Positions 7,729 to 17,298 are shown, counted from the first letter of the stretch. The stretch is DNA of 64,000 nt from Bifidobacterium santillanense (GCF_018555385.1 NZ_JAFEJS010000002.1:186001-250000), one strand, 5' to 3'. The notes: generated by a model from the letters alone, not told the origin. Numbers and translations: made by a program.

Positions 7729-9798
7729 ACTGAACGTAATGAACTGATGCTGGCGGCCCTCACCTCGGCCGCACTGCCGTCCGTGATCGTGGCCGGCGTG
7801 TTTCCGGGCGCCACGCACATCGGCGGCATCGACCAGGCGCAGGTGCGAGACGTGACCGGCAAAACGTACGACGTGTACGCCACCGACGACGAGAAGGGGC
7901 GCAGGCGGCTCGCGGCGCGCGTGAAGGCGGCGAAGGCGCTCGCCGAGGCGCGCGAGCCGGGCGGCCTCGGCTTCGCGGTCGACCGCGTGCTCGCGTTCGT
8001 CCCCGGCGACGATCCGAAGGGGCCGACCGGACGGACCGCCGTGATGGTGGCGATGCATCAGGACGGCCGCGAACGCGACCTCAACCTGCTCACGCTCGAC
8101 GACTGCTCGTCGATGGGCACGGCGATCGGCGCGATCCACCGCCTGAACCCGATGTTCCTCGCCAAGGCCAAGTACCCGATGTTCGCGACCGCGCAGATCA
8201 AGGCGCAGCTGGTCGCGTGGATCGCACGGCTCAAGCGCGCGGGCCACGTGCCGCCGGAGATCACGTCCAGCTGGTCGAAGATCCTCGAGACGGAGGGGCT
8301 GTGGTCGTTCGGCACATGCCTCGTGCACGGCGGCTTCGAGGACGGCGACGTGCGCTTCAGCGGATCGACGATCACGGCGATCAACAACTGGCAGAACATG
8401 CAGGTCAACGACCCCGCGCGCGATCTGGCGTGGATCTTCTCCAAGCTCGACGAGGACCACCGCAACGCGGTGCTCACGGCGTACGGGCGCATGATGGGCA
8501 ACCGTCTGGACGATCTGATCATGCTGCGCGCCAACCTGTGGGTGCAGATGGAGCAGGTGGGCGAGTTCATCCAGGCGCTCAACAAGGCGGACACGCAGGG
8601 CATCATCCGCTTCAAGGCGCAGGTCGACCGGCTCGCGCACCAGCTGGGCGTCACCTCGCGCGCGGTCGACGACAGCAACGCCGCCGCCAAGGCGCGACGC
8701 TCGGCCGCGGCCGGCGCCGACGATCCGGACGACACGGCCGACAACCCGCCGTCGACGATCACCGTGGGCACGCTGCTCAAGGACGGCGAGCGCCGTCGCG
8801 CGGCTGCCAAGGCGGCGCAGGAGGCGGCGCGCGCCGCACAGGAGCCGGACGACGAGACCGCCGAGTCCGACCGCACCGGCTCGTCCGACATCGAGGCGGC
8901 CGGGCGCATCGCGGTGCCGACCGGCAACGACGACACGATGGACGCGCCGATCAAGGCCCCGGAGGTGACGCTGCCGCCGAGCTTCCACGTGGGCGGCGCG
9001 CCCGCGGACGCGGGCTCCGGCGCCCCGACGCGCACGGGCGCGACCGGCGCGACCACGAAGCCCCAGCCGGCGGGCGGATACGCGTCCATGCCGGCGCCGT
9101 CCTCGAGCGAGACCATCACGTTGGATTCGATCGACGATGACGACGACACGGACGAGCACGACGTCGAGGGACCGTCCGGCGACGGCGCGGCGAAGGACTC
9201 CCCCGCGCCGGTCTCCCAGGAGACCCCGGCCACGGACGACCACGACGAAGCCCCGAGCGCACCGTCGTTCCCGGTCGCGGCCGCGGTGGCGCACGGCGGC
9301 TTCGGCACCGACCGTCTGATGGATCCGGGCGTTCCCCCGAGCGCGTTCTCCTCGCCGCGCGGCGGTCATCCGAACAACGCGGCGACCATCGTGATCCCAT
9401 TGCTCGAGCGCGAGGAACGGGCGCTGCGCGACGCGAGGGCCGGACTGGACTCCTCCAATGGCACGCGCGACACCGAACCGGTCGTCATGCCCCAGGCCGA
9501 GCCCGAGGAGCCCCGCAACTTCGACGAGAAGCCGGAGCCGGCGGCGACCGGGGCGGATGCCGGCGACGGCCGTGCCGCGGACGCCGACGCCGAGGAGCCG
9601 GACGATACGGCGGACACCCCCGTCGCCTCGGCGTCCGGGCTGTTCCCGGCCGCAGGTCCCGACGTCACGGACGAACCGGACGATGCGGACGATACCGCCG
9701 ATACGCCGGTGGCGGACGCGACGGGATCCCCCGACCCGGAAACGGACGGGGACGAGGACGACGACACCGGCGAATCGGTGACCACGCCGAAGGCGTAA
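7726..9798 (+). CDS. Aminoglycoside/maltokinase-like phosphotransferase fold, probable pseudokinase with acidic tail
   Basis: A 690-residue protein whose first 300 residues align with the APH kinase fold: a degenerate ATP lobe, then an HGD-like region and an IDW-like region. The catalytic loop here reads HGGFEDGD (201-208) instead of HGDxxxxN, and the metal-binding IDW reads INNW (219-222). Both essential Asp residues and the Asn are therefore missing, and kinase activity is unlikely. The remaining half is low-complexity, rich in Asp, Glu, Ala, Pro and Thr, with repeated EPDDTADTPVA-like strings near the C-terminus, and no predicted membrane segment. It is divergent from the helicase and followed by a DUF3107 gene on the same strand. 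A scaffold or regulatory role is only a guess. Confidence 0.75.
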   Translation: MTERNELMLAALTSAALPSVIVAGVFPGATHIGGIDQAQVRDVTGKTYDVYATDDEKGRRRLAARVKAAKALAEAREPGGLGFAVDRVLAFVPGDDPKGPTGRTAVMVAMHQDGRERDLNLLTLDDCSSMGTAIGAIHRLNPMFLAKAKYPMFATAQIKAQLVAWIARLKRAGHVPPEITSSWSKILETEGLWSFGTCLVHGGFEDGDVRFSGSTITAINNWQNMQVNDPARDLAWIFSKLDEDHRNAVLTAYGRMMGNRLDDLIMLRANLWVQMEQVGEFIQALNKADTQGIIRFKAQVDRLAHQLGVTSRAVDDSNAAAKARRSAAAGADDPDDTADNPPSTITVGTLLKDGERRRAAAKAAQEAARAAQEPDDETAESDRTGSSDIEAAGRIAVPTGNDDTMDAPIKAPEVTLPPSFHVGGAPADAGSGAPTRTGATGATTKPQPAGGYASMPAPSSSETITLDSIDDDDDTDEHDVEGPSGDGAAKDSPAPVSQETPATDDHDEAPSAPSFPVAAAVAHGGFGTDRLMDPGVPPSAFSSPRGGHPNNAATIVIPLLEREERALRDARAGLDSSNGTRDTEPVVMPQAEPEEPRNFDEKPEPAATGADAGDGRAADADAEEPDDTADTPVASASGLFPAAGPDVTDEPDDADDTADTPVADATGSPDPETDGDEDDDTGESVTTPKA

Positions 9799-9922
9799 TC
9801 GTCGCGCTTCTCGCCGCGGGCGGGCACAATGGGACATCGGCCCGCAACGCCAGCCCGGGCACCAGCGCAACAAGCACAACAAGCACAACGAGTACAAACA
9901 CGCAGCACAAAAGGAGCAGCAC

Positions 9923-10147
9923 ATGGACATCGAACTCGGAATCCGCAACGTGGCGCGCGCCGTCACCTTCAGCACCGACGAGTCGGCCGACGAGGTCAAC
10001 GGGATCATCGCCAAGGCCGTCGCCGAGGGCCAGCCGATCGCGCTGACCGACGACAAGGGCCGTCGCATCATCGTGCCGGCCGACGCGCTCGGCTATGCGA
10101 TCGTCGGTTCGGAGACCAAGCACGCCGTCGGCTTCGGCGCACTGTGA
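9923..10147 (+). CDS. DUF3107 family small protein
   Basis: A 74-residue actinobacterial protein of unknown function. The sequence starts with an MDIELGIRNVAR strand, has a conserved DESADEVNGII helix and ends with a GRRIIVPADALGYAIVG strand, the DUF3107 pattern. AAAGGAG stands upstream of the ATG. It lies 124 bp after the APH-fold gene and before a strong bidirectional hairpin, so it may be the last gene of that transcript. The family is often found near UvrD-like helicase genes in actinobacteria, as here. Confidence 0.85.
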   Translation: MDIELGIRNVARAVTFSTDESADEVNGIIAKAVAEGQPIALTDDKGRRIIVPADALGYAIVGSETKHAVGFGAL

Positions 10148-10206
10148 CCGACCGATCGCGGCCGACGGATCGACGGACGAGGAGCCGTCGACGTCGTCGA
10201 TGACGC

Positions 10207-10249
10207 GACGAAGCCCCGCGACCATCCACATGGGTCGCGGGGCTTCGTC
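10207..10249. terminator. Bidirectional terminator between DUF3107 and PHP genes
   Basis: A perfect 17-bp stem (10207-10223 with 10233-10249, GACGAAGCCCCGCGACC) with a 9-nt loop lies between convergent genes. There is no clear U-run on either strand. The rest of the 190-bp gap shows nothing recognisable. Confidence 0.65.
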
Positions 10250-10337
10250 GTCTGCGGGGTCATGCCCTCGGGAGCCTCGAACCGAGGGCGCATGCACGGA
10301 CCGGACGGAAACGCGGCCGAGCGCATCGCGTGCCGTC

Positions 10338-11222
10338 TCAGCCGATCATCGGGATCGCGCCGCGACGGACGATCTCGCGCACGGTGGCGTCGTCGGTGAG
10401 GTTCTCGCCCAGTTCGTTGGGCTTGCCGGCGCCGTGCCAGTCGGATCCGCCGGTGACGAGCAGGTGGCGCTCCCGCGCGATCGCGAGCAGCCGTTCGCGC
10501 TGCTCGGGCGGGTTGCCGCGATGCCAGACCTCGAGACCGTCCAGCCCCTCGTCGACCAGCCGCTCGATCTGGGCGTCGGAGAGCAGACGCCGGTTGCGGC
10601 TCAGATCGCCGGGATGGGCGATGATGACCACTCCTCCGGCCTCGCCGACCGCGCGCACCACCTCGTGCGTCGTGGGCGAGGGCGTCGGGATGTAGTACTT
10701 CGACCGGGCGCTCACCACGCCCGCGAACGCGTCGGAACGGGTGGCGTAGACGCCGGCGGCGACGAGCGCGTCGGCGATGTGCGGACGGCCGATCGTGGTC
10801 CTGCCGCCCTCCTTGACCTGGTCGAGCACCGACTCCCAGGAGATCGGGAAGTCCTCGGCGAGCCTGGCCACCATGCGTTTGGTGCGGGTGAGCCTCGCCT
10901 CGCGCGTGGTGGCGAACAGCTGCGAGATGCGCACGTTGCGCGGATCGTACTGCAGGCCCAGCATGTGCACGGACACGCCGTCGTCCTCGGCGGTGATCTC
11001 GGTGCCGCGCAGCAGCGGCAGCCCGGCGGCGCGCGCCGCGTCCTCGGCGGCCTCCCAGCCGGCCGTGGTGTCGTGGTCGGTGATGGCCACGCCGTGCAGA
11101 CCGCGTTCCACGGCCTCGGACACCAGTTGCGCCGGCGTTCTGGTGCCGTCGGAGAACACCGTGTGGCAATGCAGGTCCCAGCCGGCCCGCGGCGGCACGG
11201 CCGGCGTCTCGTAATGTGTCAT
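10338..11222 (-). CDS. PHP-domain phosphoesterase (TrpH/YciV-like)
   Basis: The 294-residue protein shows the PHP metal-site motifs: DLHCHTVFSDG at residues 15-25, TDHD near 47-50, GTEI near 70, a later HPGD, and SDWHG near the C-terminus. Family members of this length act on nucleotide 3'-phosphates or as 5'-3' exoribonucleases on short RNAs; which applies here cannot be read from the sequence. It follows the VKOR gene on the same strand with a 31-bp gap. That gap holds a TACGAT box (11235-11230) 7 nt before the ATG, so an internal leaderless promoter is possible. Confidence 0.85.
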   Translation of the reverse strand: MTHYETPAVPPRAGWDLHCHTVFSDGTRTPAQLVSEAVERGLHGVAITDHDTTAGWEAAEDAARAAGLPLLRGTEITAEDDGVSVHMLGLQYDPRNVRISQLFATTREARLTRTKRMVARLAEDFPISWESVLDQVKEGGRTTIGRPHIADALVAAGVYATRSDAFAGVVSARSKYYIPTPSPTTHEVVRAVGEAGGVVIIAHPGDLSRNRRLLSDAQIERLVDEGLDGLEVWHRGNPPEQRERLLAIARERHLLVTGGSDWHGAGKPNELGENLTDDATVREIVRRGAIPMIG

Positions 11223-11253
11223 ACCCTCTATCGTAACCGCCGCGGACCGTCGG

Positions 11254-11961
11254 TCAGGCGAAGAGCGCGGCGCCGTCCTTGACGACGATCAGCACGACGA
11301 GCGCGACGATCCACACCACGTCGACCATGAGGTCGTAATTAAGCCGGTAGTAGGTGTCGAGCGCGCGAGGGCCGCCATTCCGGGAGCCCGGGAGCCGCTG
11401 CACCGTGACGGTCGCGTGCGTCAGCGCGATGAACTGGATCGTGGTCGAGAACATGAGCGCGAGGCACCACGGGCACAGGGCGTGGATGACGAACAGCGAC
11501 TGCGTGGTCAGCCAGTAGGAGTAGGCGATCGCCGCCAGTCCGCCGAACCACGTGCATGCGGCGAACCACGTCGGCACCTTCACCCGGGCCAGCCCGATCA
11601 CGGCGATCGTGACGAACACCGATTCCGCGGCGATGCCGAAGAACGCGTTCGGATAGCTCAGTCCGGCGAACCTGACGATCTCCGCCTGCCAGGACTGGGC
11701 GACGGCCGAGCACGAGAGCACCGAGTTCACGTCGCAGCCGAGCGACTGGCCCGGGTGCCTCGCCAGTTCGAGCGTCTCGGCGCTCAGCACGAACGAGACG
11801 ACCAGCGCCGCCGCCGAGGCGAGCAGCATGACCAGATACGTCCATGTAGCGCCGTGCCGGAACCCCCTGGGCAGACGCGCGTCCGCCGCTGCCGCCGCCC
11901 CGACGGCGATCGTGTCGGCGTCCCCGTCCTCGTTTCCATTGTGGTTTCCATTGCCGGCCAT
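11254..11961 (-). CDS. Vitamin K epoxide reductase (VKOR) family membrane protein
   Basis: Bacterial VKOR homologues reoxidise a DsbA-like partner with quinone, supporting disulfide formation outside the cell. The 235-residue protein has a charged N-terminus and then about five membrane segments. The loop cysteines are present in GCDVNSVLSC (about residues 75-84), and the active CxxC is CPWC in the fourth segment. GGGGAG lies 7 nt before the ATG. No thioredoxin-like partner domain is fused and none is adjacent. It is first in a two-gene unit with the PHP gene. Confidence 0.87.
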   Translation of the reverse strand: MAGNGNHNGNEDGDADTIAVGAAAAADARLPRGFRHGATWTYLVMLLASAAALVVSFVLSAETLELARHPGQSLGCDVNSVLSCSAVAQSWQAEIVRFAGLSYPNAFFGIAAESVFVTIAVIGLARVKVPTWFAACTWFGGLAAIAYSYWLTTQSLFVIHALCPWCLALMFSTTIQFIALTHATVTVQRLPGSRNGGPRALDTYYRLNYDLMVDVVWIVALVVLIVVKDGAALFA

Positions 11962-12036
11962 CGGTACTCCCCTCTATGCCTGTATGCCTGACGTCGTGCA
12001 GACCGCCGATCACGACGGCTGCAGTGATTACAGCGA

Positions 12037-12927
12037 TTACAGCAGCGTGACGTCGCCGACCAGCGTGGCCGAACCGGTGAGCCTCACGTCCTCGTCGGTC
12101 ACGTCGACACGCAACGTGCCGCCGCGCACGGTGATCGTCCAATGGTCGATGCCGGTCTTGGCGCGCAGCGTGATCGCCGTGGCGCACAGACCGGTGCCGC
12201 ACGACAGGGTCTCGCCGCAGCCGCGCTCGTTGACGCGCATCGTCGCCTCGCCCGCCATCTCGGCCTCGTCGATCTCGTCGATGCGCACGAACTCGACGTT
12301 CTGGTCGGATTCGATGACCGGGGCGACGACCGGCTTGGTCACGAGATCGAGATCCTCGACCTTGGGCAGGCTGGAGAACGCGTCCTCGACAAGCGCCACC
12401 ACGTGCGGGTTGCCCATGTCGACGAACGTGCCGCGCGCCGAGCCCGGGGTGCCGGGGATCGTGACCTCGTACGCGTCGAGCTCGCCGCGGCTCCACGCCC
12501 CCATCTCCACGCGGAACACGTCGCGGCCGAGTCCGGGCACGTCGCCGAGCGAGGTGAGGACCTTGACGCCGGCGCGCGTGCCGAGACGGAACTCGGCGCC
12601 GTCGAACAGGCCGTGACGCTGCGCGAACAGCGTGATGGCGCGCGTGCCGTTGCCGCACATCTCCGCGAGCGAGCCGTCGGCATTGCGGTAGTCCATGAAC
12701 CATTCGGCGCCGTTCGCCGCGCAGTCGGCCACCTGCGCGTCGTCGAGGTCGGACACGTCGCCCGGATGGGCGAGACGGATCAGACCGTCGCCGCCGATGC
12801 CGAAGTGGCGGTCGGCGAGAAGACGGACCTCATCCTCGGTGGGCTCGTACGCGCCGTCCGGATCGAGGTAGACGACGAAATCATTGCCGGTGGCGTGCGC
12901 CTTGGTGACATGCTGCGGAATGCTCAT
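12037..12927 (-). CDS. dapF: Diaminopimelate epimerase
   Basis: Converts LL- to meso-diaminopimelate for lysine and, in many bacteria, peptidoglycan synthesis. The two catalytic cysteines are in EMCGNGTR (C91) and [10 protein letters not shown] near residue 238. The N-terminal KAHATGNDF signature begins at residue 9. Length (296) is normal. The ATG at 12927 lies 8 nt downstream of TATGCT (12941-12936) and has only a weak GTGGAG, suggesting a leaderless transcript. It is divergent from murI, another cell-wall gene, over a 96-bp gap. Confidence 0.96.
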   Translation of the reverse strand: MSIPQHVTKAHATGNDFVVYLDPDGAYEPTEDEVRLLADRHFGIGGDGLIRLAHPGDVSDLDDAQVADCAANGAEWFMDYRNADGSLAEMCGNGTRAITLFAQRHGLFDGAEFRLGTRAGVKVLTSLGDVPGLGRDVFRVEMGAWSRGELDAYEVTIPGTPGSARGTFVDMGNPHVVALVEDAFSSLPKVEDLDLVTKPVVAPVIESDQNVEFVRIDEIDEAEMAGEATMRVNERGCGETLSCGTGLCATAITLRAKTGIDHWTITVRGGTLRVDVTDEDVRLTGSATLVGDVTLL

Positions 12928-12960
12928 GGCTCCACAGCATACTCGCCCTCCCCTCGCGGT

Positions 12961-12989
12961 TTGTCGTTGATATCGGCGGTGAGTAGGCT
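12961..12989 (+). promoter_or_regulatory. murI promoter
   Basis: TTGTCG (12961-12966), a 17-nt spacer and TAGGCT (12984-12989) lie ahead of murI, followed by an AAAGGAGG ribosome site at about 13010-13017. Confidence 0.6.
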
Positions 12990-13023
12990 GGAGGCGAACA
13001 GGAAGACGCAAAGGAGGATGCGT

Positions 13024-13818
13024 ATGGCCTCGACGGCTCCGATCGGCGTGTTCGACTCGGGTTTGGGCGGTATCTCGGTGGTCCGGCAGTTGGCGAAGGA
13101 CATGCCGCACGAGCGCGTGCTGTACTTCGGCGACTCCGCGAACGCGCCGTACGGCGTCAAATCGCCCGATCAGGTGCAGCGGCTGAGCTTCGACATCGTC
13201 GAACGCTTCGTGCGCGAGGGCGTCAAGGCCGTGGTCATCGCGTGCAACACGGCCACGTCAGCCGCGGTCAACGAGCTGCGCGAGGCGTACGACATCCCGA
13301 TCATCGGCATGGAGCCGGCGCTCAAGATCGCGTGCGACCGCGGCGACGTGCCGTCCGACCCGCACCACATCCCGCAGCGCGTGATCGTCGCGGCCACGCC
13401 GCTGACGCTGCGCGAGCGCAAGTTCGCGAAGCTGATGGAGCGTTTCGACTCCGACAACGAGATCTTCAAGGAGCCGTGCCCCGATCTGGTGGAGATCGTC
13501 GAATCCGGGCGTCTGGGCGACCACGATCTGGTGATGCGCACGCTGCACGGTTACTTCGACCAGTACGATCTGGACCGCATCGACTCGGTGGTGCTCGGCT
13601 GCACGCATTTCGTGTTCTACCGCGACTACTTCCGCGAGCTGCTGCCGGAGCGCGCGGCGGTCATCGACGGCAACGAGGGCACGGTGCGGCATCTGGGCGT
13701 GGTGCTCGAATCGCTGGGCGGACTCGCCCCGGAGGATGCGACCGGATCGGTCGAGCTCGCCAACTCCGATCCGTCGGAACGCATCGCGGCGCTGTCCAGG
13801 GAGCTGCTCGCGGCGTGA
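13024..13818 (+). CDS. murI: Glutamate racemase
   Basis: Produces D-glutamate for peptidoglycan. Signature residues are visible: DSGLGG starting at D11, the catalytic cysteines C74 in ACNTAT and C193 in LGCTH. The 264-residue length is typical. Two in-frame ATGs exist (13018 and 13024). The second is chosen because AAAGGAGG ends right before the first, giving 6 nt to the second, and the protein then begins with the usual short lead into the DSG motif. Confidence 0.96.
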   Translation: MASTAPIGVFDSGLGGISVVRQLAKDMPHERVLYFGDSANAPYGVKSPDQVQRLSFDIVERFVREGVKAVVIACNTATSAAVNELREAYDIPIIGMEPALKIACDRGDVPSDPHHIPQRVIVAATPLTLRERKFAKLMERFDSDNEIFKEPCPDLVEIVESGRLGDHDLVMRTLHGYFDQYDLDRIDSVVLGCTHFVFYRDYFRELLPERAAVIDGNEGTVRHLGVVLESLGGLAPEDATGSVELANSDPSERIAALSRELLAA

Positions 13819-14021
13819 CGCGGGTTCCCGCGCCGTCCTCACGGACGGCCCCGCGGAACCCGAGGCAGATCGACGACGGCCGACGAATTGTCCAATTACC
13901 CCCGTTTTGTCCCGGCCGAGGGCGTAGTCTCGCACGTGATCGACGCGGGGATCGCACCGGAACGGACCTTCCGGCCGACGGCACGAACCCGCGGATTATG
14001 CGGACATAAGGGGGAAGTGTT

Positions 14022-14870
14022 ATGGGCAACAGGACGGCGCTGATCGACGTGGGCGGCGGGTTCCGCGCGATCTTCGGATGCGGCGTGATGGACTACATGC
14101 TCGAGGAGGGCGTCGACGTCGACATGTGCTACGGCGTCTCCGCGGGCGCCGCGAACATGACCTCATTCATCGCGCGCCAGCACGGACGCAACCACACGTT
14201 CTACACGAAGTACGCGTTCCGCAAGGAGTACGCGAGCGCCGAGAGCTACTTCAGGAACCACAACTTCGCGAACCTCGACTACATCTACGGCACGCTGAGC
14301 AACCACGACGGCGAGTATCCGGTCGACTTCGAGGCGTTCGAGGCGAACCCGACGGGATTCACCATCGTCGCGTGCGACGCCGAGGACGGGTCGACCAAGT
14401 ACTTCGACAAGTCGCGCATCCGCTACGACGACTTCGACGCGGTCAAGGCGTCGTCGGCCGTGCCGGTGGCGTGCGAGCCGTACGTGGTGGACGGCGTCCC
14501 CTACTTCGACGGCGGCATCGCCGACCCGGTCCCGGTGCAGAAGGCGCTCGACGACGGCTACGACCGCGTGGTACTGGTCCTGTCCCGTCTGCGCGACGAG
14601 GTGCGCCAGCAGCGCCGCGACCTCGCGCCGGCGCGCATCCTCGAGCGCACGTATCCGGCCGCCGCCGAACGTCTGCGCATGCGCTACCAGACGTACAACG
14701 ACGAGATCGAGCTGGCCAAGCGCTACGAGGCCGAGGGACGCGTGCTGATCCTCGCGCCCGAGGACCTCTACGGCCTCAATACGCTGAAGAAGAACTTCGA
14801 GGGCCTCGAGATGATGTACCGCAAGGGCTACGCCGCGGCCGCCGCCATCCCGAACTTCCTCGCGAGCTGA
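14022..14870 (+). CDS. Patatin-like phospholipase family protein
   Basis: A 282-residue serine hydrolase fold. The oxyanion loop GGGFRAIFGCG (residues 11-21), nucleophile S40 in GVSAG, and catalytic Asp in FDGGIAD form the Ser-Asp dyad. The C-terminal half carries the helical region typical of short bacterial patatins (YjjU-like). No signal peptide or membrane segment is present, so it should act in the cytosol, presumably on acyl lipids. GGGGGAAGTG stands upstream of the ATG. It follows murI after 203 bp in which no confident promoter was found. Confidence 0.88.
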   Translation: MGNRTALIDVGGGFRAIFGCGVMDYMLEEGVDVDMCYGVSAGAANMTSFIARQHGRNHTFYTKYAFRKEYASAESYFRNHNFANLDYIYGTLSNHDGEYPVDFEAFEANPTGFTIVACDAEDGSTKYFDKSRIRYDDFDAVKASSAVPVACEPYVVDGVPYFDGGIADPVPVQKALDDGYDRVVLVLSRLRDEVRQQRRDLAPARILERTYPAAAERLRMRYQTYNDEIELAKRYEAEGRVLILAPEDLYGLNTLKKNFEGLEMMYRKGYAAAAAIPNFLAS

Positions 14871-14874
14871 TCTC

Positions 14875-14894
14875 GTACCGGACCGGACCGGTAC
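14875..14894 (+). terminator. Small terminator-like hairpin after the patatin gene
   Basis: GTACCGG (14875-14881) pairs with CCGGTAC (14888-14894) around a 6-nt loop. GTTCCTTTCCC follows. The stem is short, so termination may be partial. Confidence 0.45.
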
Positions 14895-14986
14895 GTTCCT
14901 TTCCCGGATGCCCCGAACGCTGATACGATGGAATCGACAGCCGCGGCCGACGATGGACGCGACGCATCATGGAAGGGGAAAGCACC

Positions 14987-15970
14987 ATGTTCTTCAGCGC
15001 AGCGTTCGGGGCGACGATGGCGATCGTGTTCGCCGTCGTCGTGATCCTGCTCCTCCTGCTGTTCTCGGCGATCTTCATCGTGCCGCAGCAGCAGGCCTAC
15101 ATCATCGAACGGTTCGGCAAATACAAGACCGTGCAGTTCGCCGGCATCCACATGCGCATCCCGTTCGTCGACCGCATCGCGATGAAGACGAACATGCGCG
15201 TCAACCAGCTCAACGTGCAGCTGGAGACCAAGACGCTCGACAACGTGTTCGTCACGGTCGTCGCCTCCACGCAGTTCCGCGTCAACCCGGAGAACGTGGC
15301 CACCGCGTACTACGAGCTGCGCGACCCGGCCGGGCAGCTGCGCTCCTACATGGAGGACGCGCTGCGAAGCGCCATCCCCGCGCTGACGCTCGACGACGCG
15401 TTCGCCCGCAAGGACGACGTCGCGTTCGACGTGCAGAAGACCGTCGGCAACGAGATGAGCCGGTTCGGCTTCACCGTCGTCAAGACCCTGATCACCGCGA
15501 TCGACCCGTCGCCGCAGGTCAAGAACGCGATGGATTCGATCAACGCGGCCCAGCGCGAGAAGGAGGCCACGCGCCAGCGCGCCGAGGCCCAGCGCATCCA
15601 GATCGAGACGCAGGCCGCCGCCGAGGCCGAGAAGACCAGGCTTCAGGGCGAGGGCCAGGCCAACTACCGCCGCGAGATCGCCAACGGCATCGTCGACCAG
15701 ATCAAGAGCCTGCAGGCCGTGGGCATGAGCATCAACGACGTGAACAACGTCGTGCTGTTCAACCAGTACCTCGACGTGATGCGCTCGTTGTCCGAGTCGA
15801 AGAACGCGAAGACCCTGGTGCTGCCCGCCTCCACGCCCGGCGGCTACCAGGACCTCTACGAGCAGGTCACCAGGGCCATGCTCACCGCGTCCGAGGCGAG
15901 CGGGTCCGGCACCGTTCCGGGCGCCGCGCCGTCCTCCGGCTCGACCGGCTCCCACGCACGGACCAGATAG
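14987..15970 (+). CDS. SPFH/band-7 (stomatin-like) membrane protein
   Basis: The 327-residue protein has one N-terminal membrane segment (about residues 8-32, very Val/Leu-rich). An SPFH domain starts at IVPQQQAYIIERFGKY and is followed by a coiled-coil with AAQREKEATRQRAEAQR and AAAEAEKTR strings, then a disordered Ser/Gly tail. This is the stomatin/YbbK arrangement; such proteins oligomerise at membranes and are often linked with an NfeD protease, which is not seen nearby. The ATG at 14987 is preferred over the one at 14969 because GGAAGGGGAA lies between them at good spacing. TACGAT at about 14923 is a plausible -10. Confidence 0.9.
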   Translation: MFFSAAFGATMAIVFAVVVILLLLLFSAIFIVPQQQAYIIERFGKYKTVQFAGIHMRIPFVDRIAMKTNMRVNQLNVQLETKTLDNVFVTVVASTQFRVNPENVATAYYELRDPAGQLRSYMEDALRSAIPALTLDDAFARKDDVAFDVQKTVGNEMSRFGFTVVKTLITAIDPSPQVKNAMDSINAAQREKEATRQRAEAQRIQIETQAAAEAEKTRLQGEGQANYRREIANGIVDQIKSLQAVGMSINDVNNVVLFNQYLDVMRSLSESKNAKTLVLPASTPGGYQDLYEQVTRAMLTASEASGSGTVPGAAPSSGSTGSHARTR

Positions 15971-16128
15971 TCGGGATCGCCGCCGGTCCGGTCCTTTCGA
16001 TTCCACCCTCTCCGTACCGTTCGCACGTTTCGTATCATCCGTGTCGCCTGCAATCGTCGTCCGTTCCGTGTGACCGAGGTCATCCCCGACTGCACGGAAC
16101 GGACGCCCGCGGACGGCTCCCACCGTCC

Positions 16129-16144
16129 TACACTGGGCGGCATG
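16129..16144 (+). promoter_or_regulatory. -10 box and leaderless start of the 2-hydroxyacid dehydrogenase gene
   Basis: TACACT (16129-16134) followed by GGGCGGC and the ATG at 16142. The same TACACTGGGC string precedes the esterase gene at 40292 at the same distance. Confidence 0.55.
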
Positions 16145-17140
16145 AGCGAGAACACCGAATACATCGACAACAGACTGATCGTCAACTGCCTGCCGCTGAC
16201 CGACGACGAGCGGCGGGACTTCATCTCCGCCGTCGACGGTACCGACGCGCGCATCGAGTTCGTCGGCAACCCGATGGAGCGCGGCACGATGTCGTGGCAC
16301 GCGCGCGTGCCCGCCGAACTCAGGTCCCGCGCGACCGCCGTCATCGGCAACATCCCGCCGGACGAGTGCGCGCAGTACCCCCATCTCGAATGGCTTCAGA
16401 CGTGGAGCGCCGGCGTCGACCGGTACGTCGCGCCGGGCGTCCTCGGCGACGGCGTGCGCGTGACGAACGCGTCCGGCGCCTACGGCCAGACCGTCTCCGA
16501 GCATCTGTTCGCGATGATGTGGTCGTTGATGCGCAACATCCCGATGTACGCGCGTCAGCAGTCCGAGCACCGCTGGCACGATCTGGGCCGCGCGCTCTCG
16601 CCGGCCGGGGCGACCGTGCTGGTCGTCGGCACCGGCGACATCGGCTCGCACTTCGCGACGCTGTGCAAGGCGGTCGGCGCGCGCACGGTCGGCGTGCGCC
16701 GCGACCCGTCGAAGCCCGCGGACGGCATCGACGAGATGCACGGCTTCGACGATCTGGATGCGCTGCTGCCTACGGCGGACGTGGTCGCGCTCGTCGTGCC
16801 CGCCGCGCCGGACACCCATCACCTCATCGACGGCCGTCGCCTGCAGATGATGAAGTCCACCGCGGTCCTGCTCAACGCGGGGCGCGGCACCGCCGTCGAC
16901 CCGATCGCGCTGGCGCGGGCCCTGTCCGAGGACCAGCTGCACGGCGCGGGGCTCGACGTCACCGAACCCGAGCCGCTGCCGGCGGACAGCCCGCTGTGGG
17001 ACGAGCCGCACTGCCTGATCACCCCGCATGTGGCCGGCGGCAACCATCTGGAGGTCACCGAGCGACGCATCGTCGCCATCGCATTGGAGAACACGCGCCG
17101 CTACGCCGCCGGCGAGCCCCTCATCAACGTGCGCCGGTAA
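16142..17140 (+). CDS. D-isomer-specific 2-hydroxyacid dehydrogenase family protein
   Basis: NAD(P)-dependent reduction of 2-keto acids is the family reaction. In the 332 residues are a Rossmann motif VVGTGDIGSHFA near 160-172, the substrate/cofactor Arg in LLNAGRGTAVD, the catalytic Glu in DVTEPEPLP and the catalytic His in LITPHVAGG. The layout fits GhrA-like glyoxylate/hydroxypyruvate reductases, but the substrate is not determinable. An earlier in-frame start at 16070 would add a stretch without family similarity and overlap the promoter. It is the last gene before the repeat-rich region. Confidence 0.87.
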   Translation: MSENTEYIDNRLIVNCLPLTDDERRDFISAVDGTDARIEFVGNPMERGTMSWHARVPAELRSRATAVIGNIPPDECAQYPHLEWLQTWSAGVDRYVAPGVLGDGVRVTNASGAYGQTVSEHLFAMMWSLMRNIPMYARQQSEHRWHDLGRALSPAGATVLVVGTGDIGSHFATLCKAVGARTVGVRRDPSKPADGIDEMHGFDDLDALLPTADVVALVVPAAPDTHHLIDGRRLQMMKSTAVLLNAGRGTAVDPIALARALSEDQLHGAGLDVTEPEPLPADSPLWDEPHCLITPHVAGGNHLEVTERRIVAIALENTRRYAAGEPLINVRR

Positions 17141-17160
17141 ACGATCGGTACCAAGTCGGG

Positions 17161-17297
17161 CATCCACTGCACCGTCCACCGCACCCCATCATCCACCGCG
17201 TCCCGCACATCCACTGCGCCTCACCGTCCACCGCGCCTCACCGTCCACCGCGCCTCACCGTCCACCGCGTCCCACCATCCGCTGCACCCCACTTCCG
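17161..17297 (+). repeat. 17-bp minisatellite, about eight degenerate copies
   Basis: Units of the form CCGCGCCTCACCGTCCA repeat head to tail; three are identical and the others vary (16-18 bp). The array runs directly up to the first triple-palindrome repeat. It is non-coding as far as can be seen. Confidence 0.8.
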
Positions 17298-17298
17298 C

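Noticed and set aside
7699..10071. Minus-strand extension of the helicase frame over the APH-fold and DUF3107 genes
   Set aside because: The helicase has its own ATG with AAGGAG at 7698 and family similarity begins there; the extension is Arg/Gly-rich antisense.
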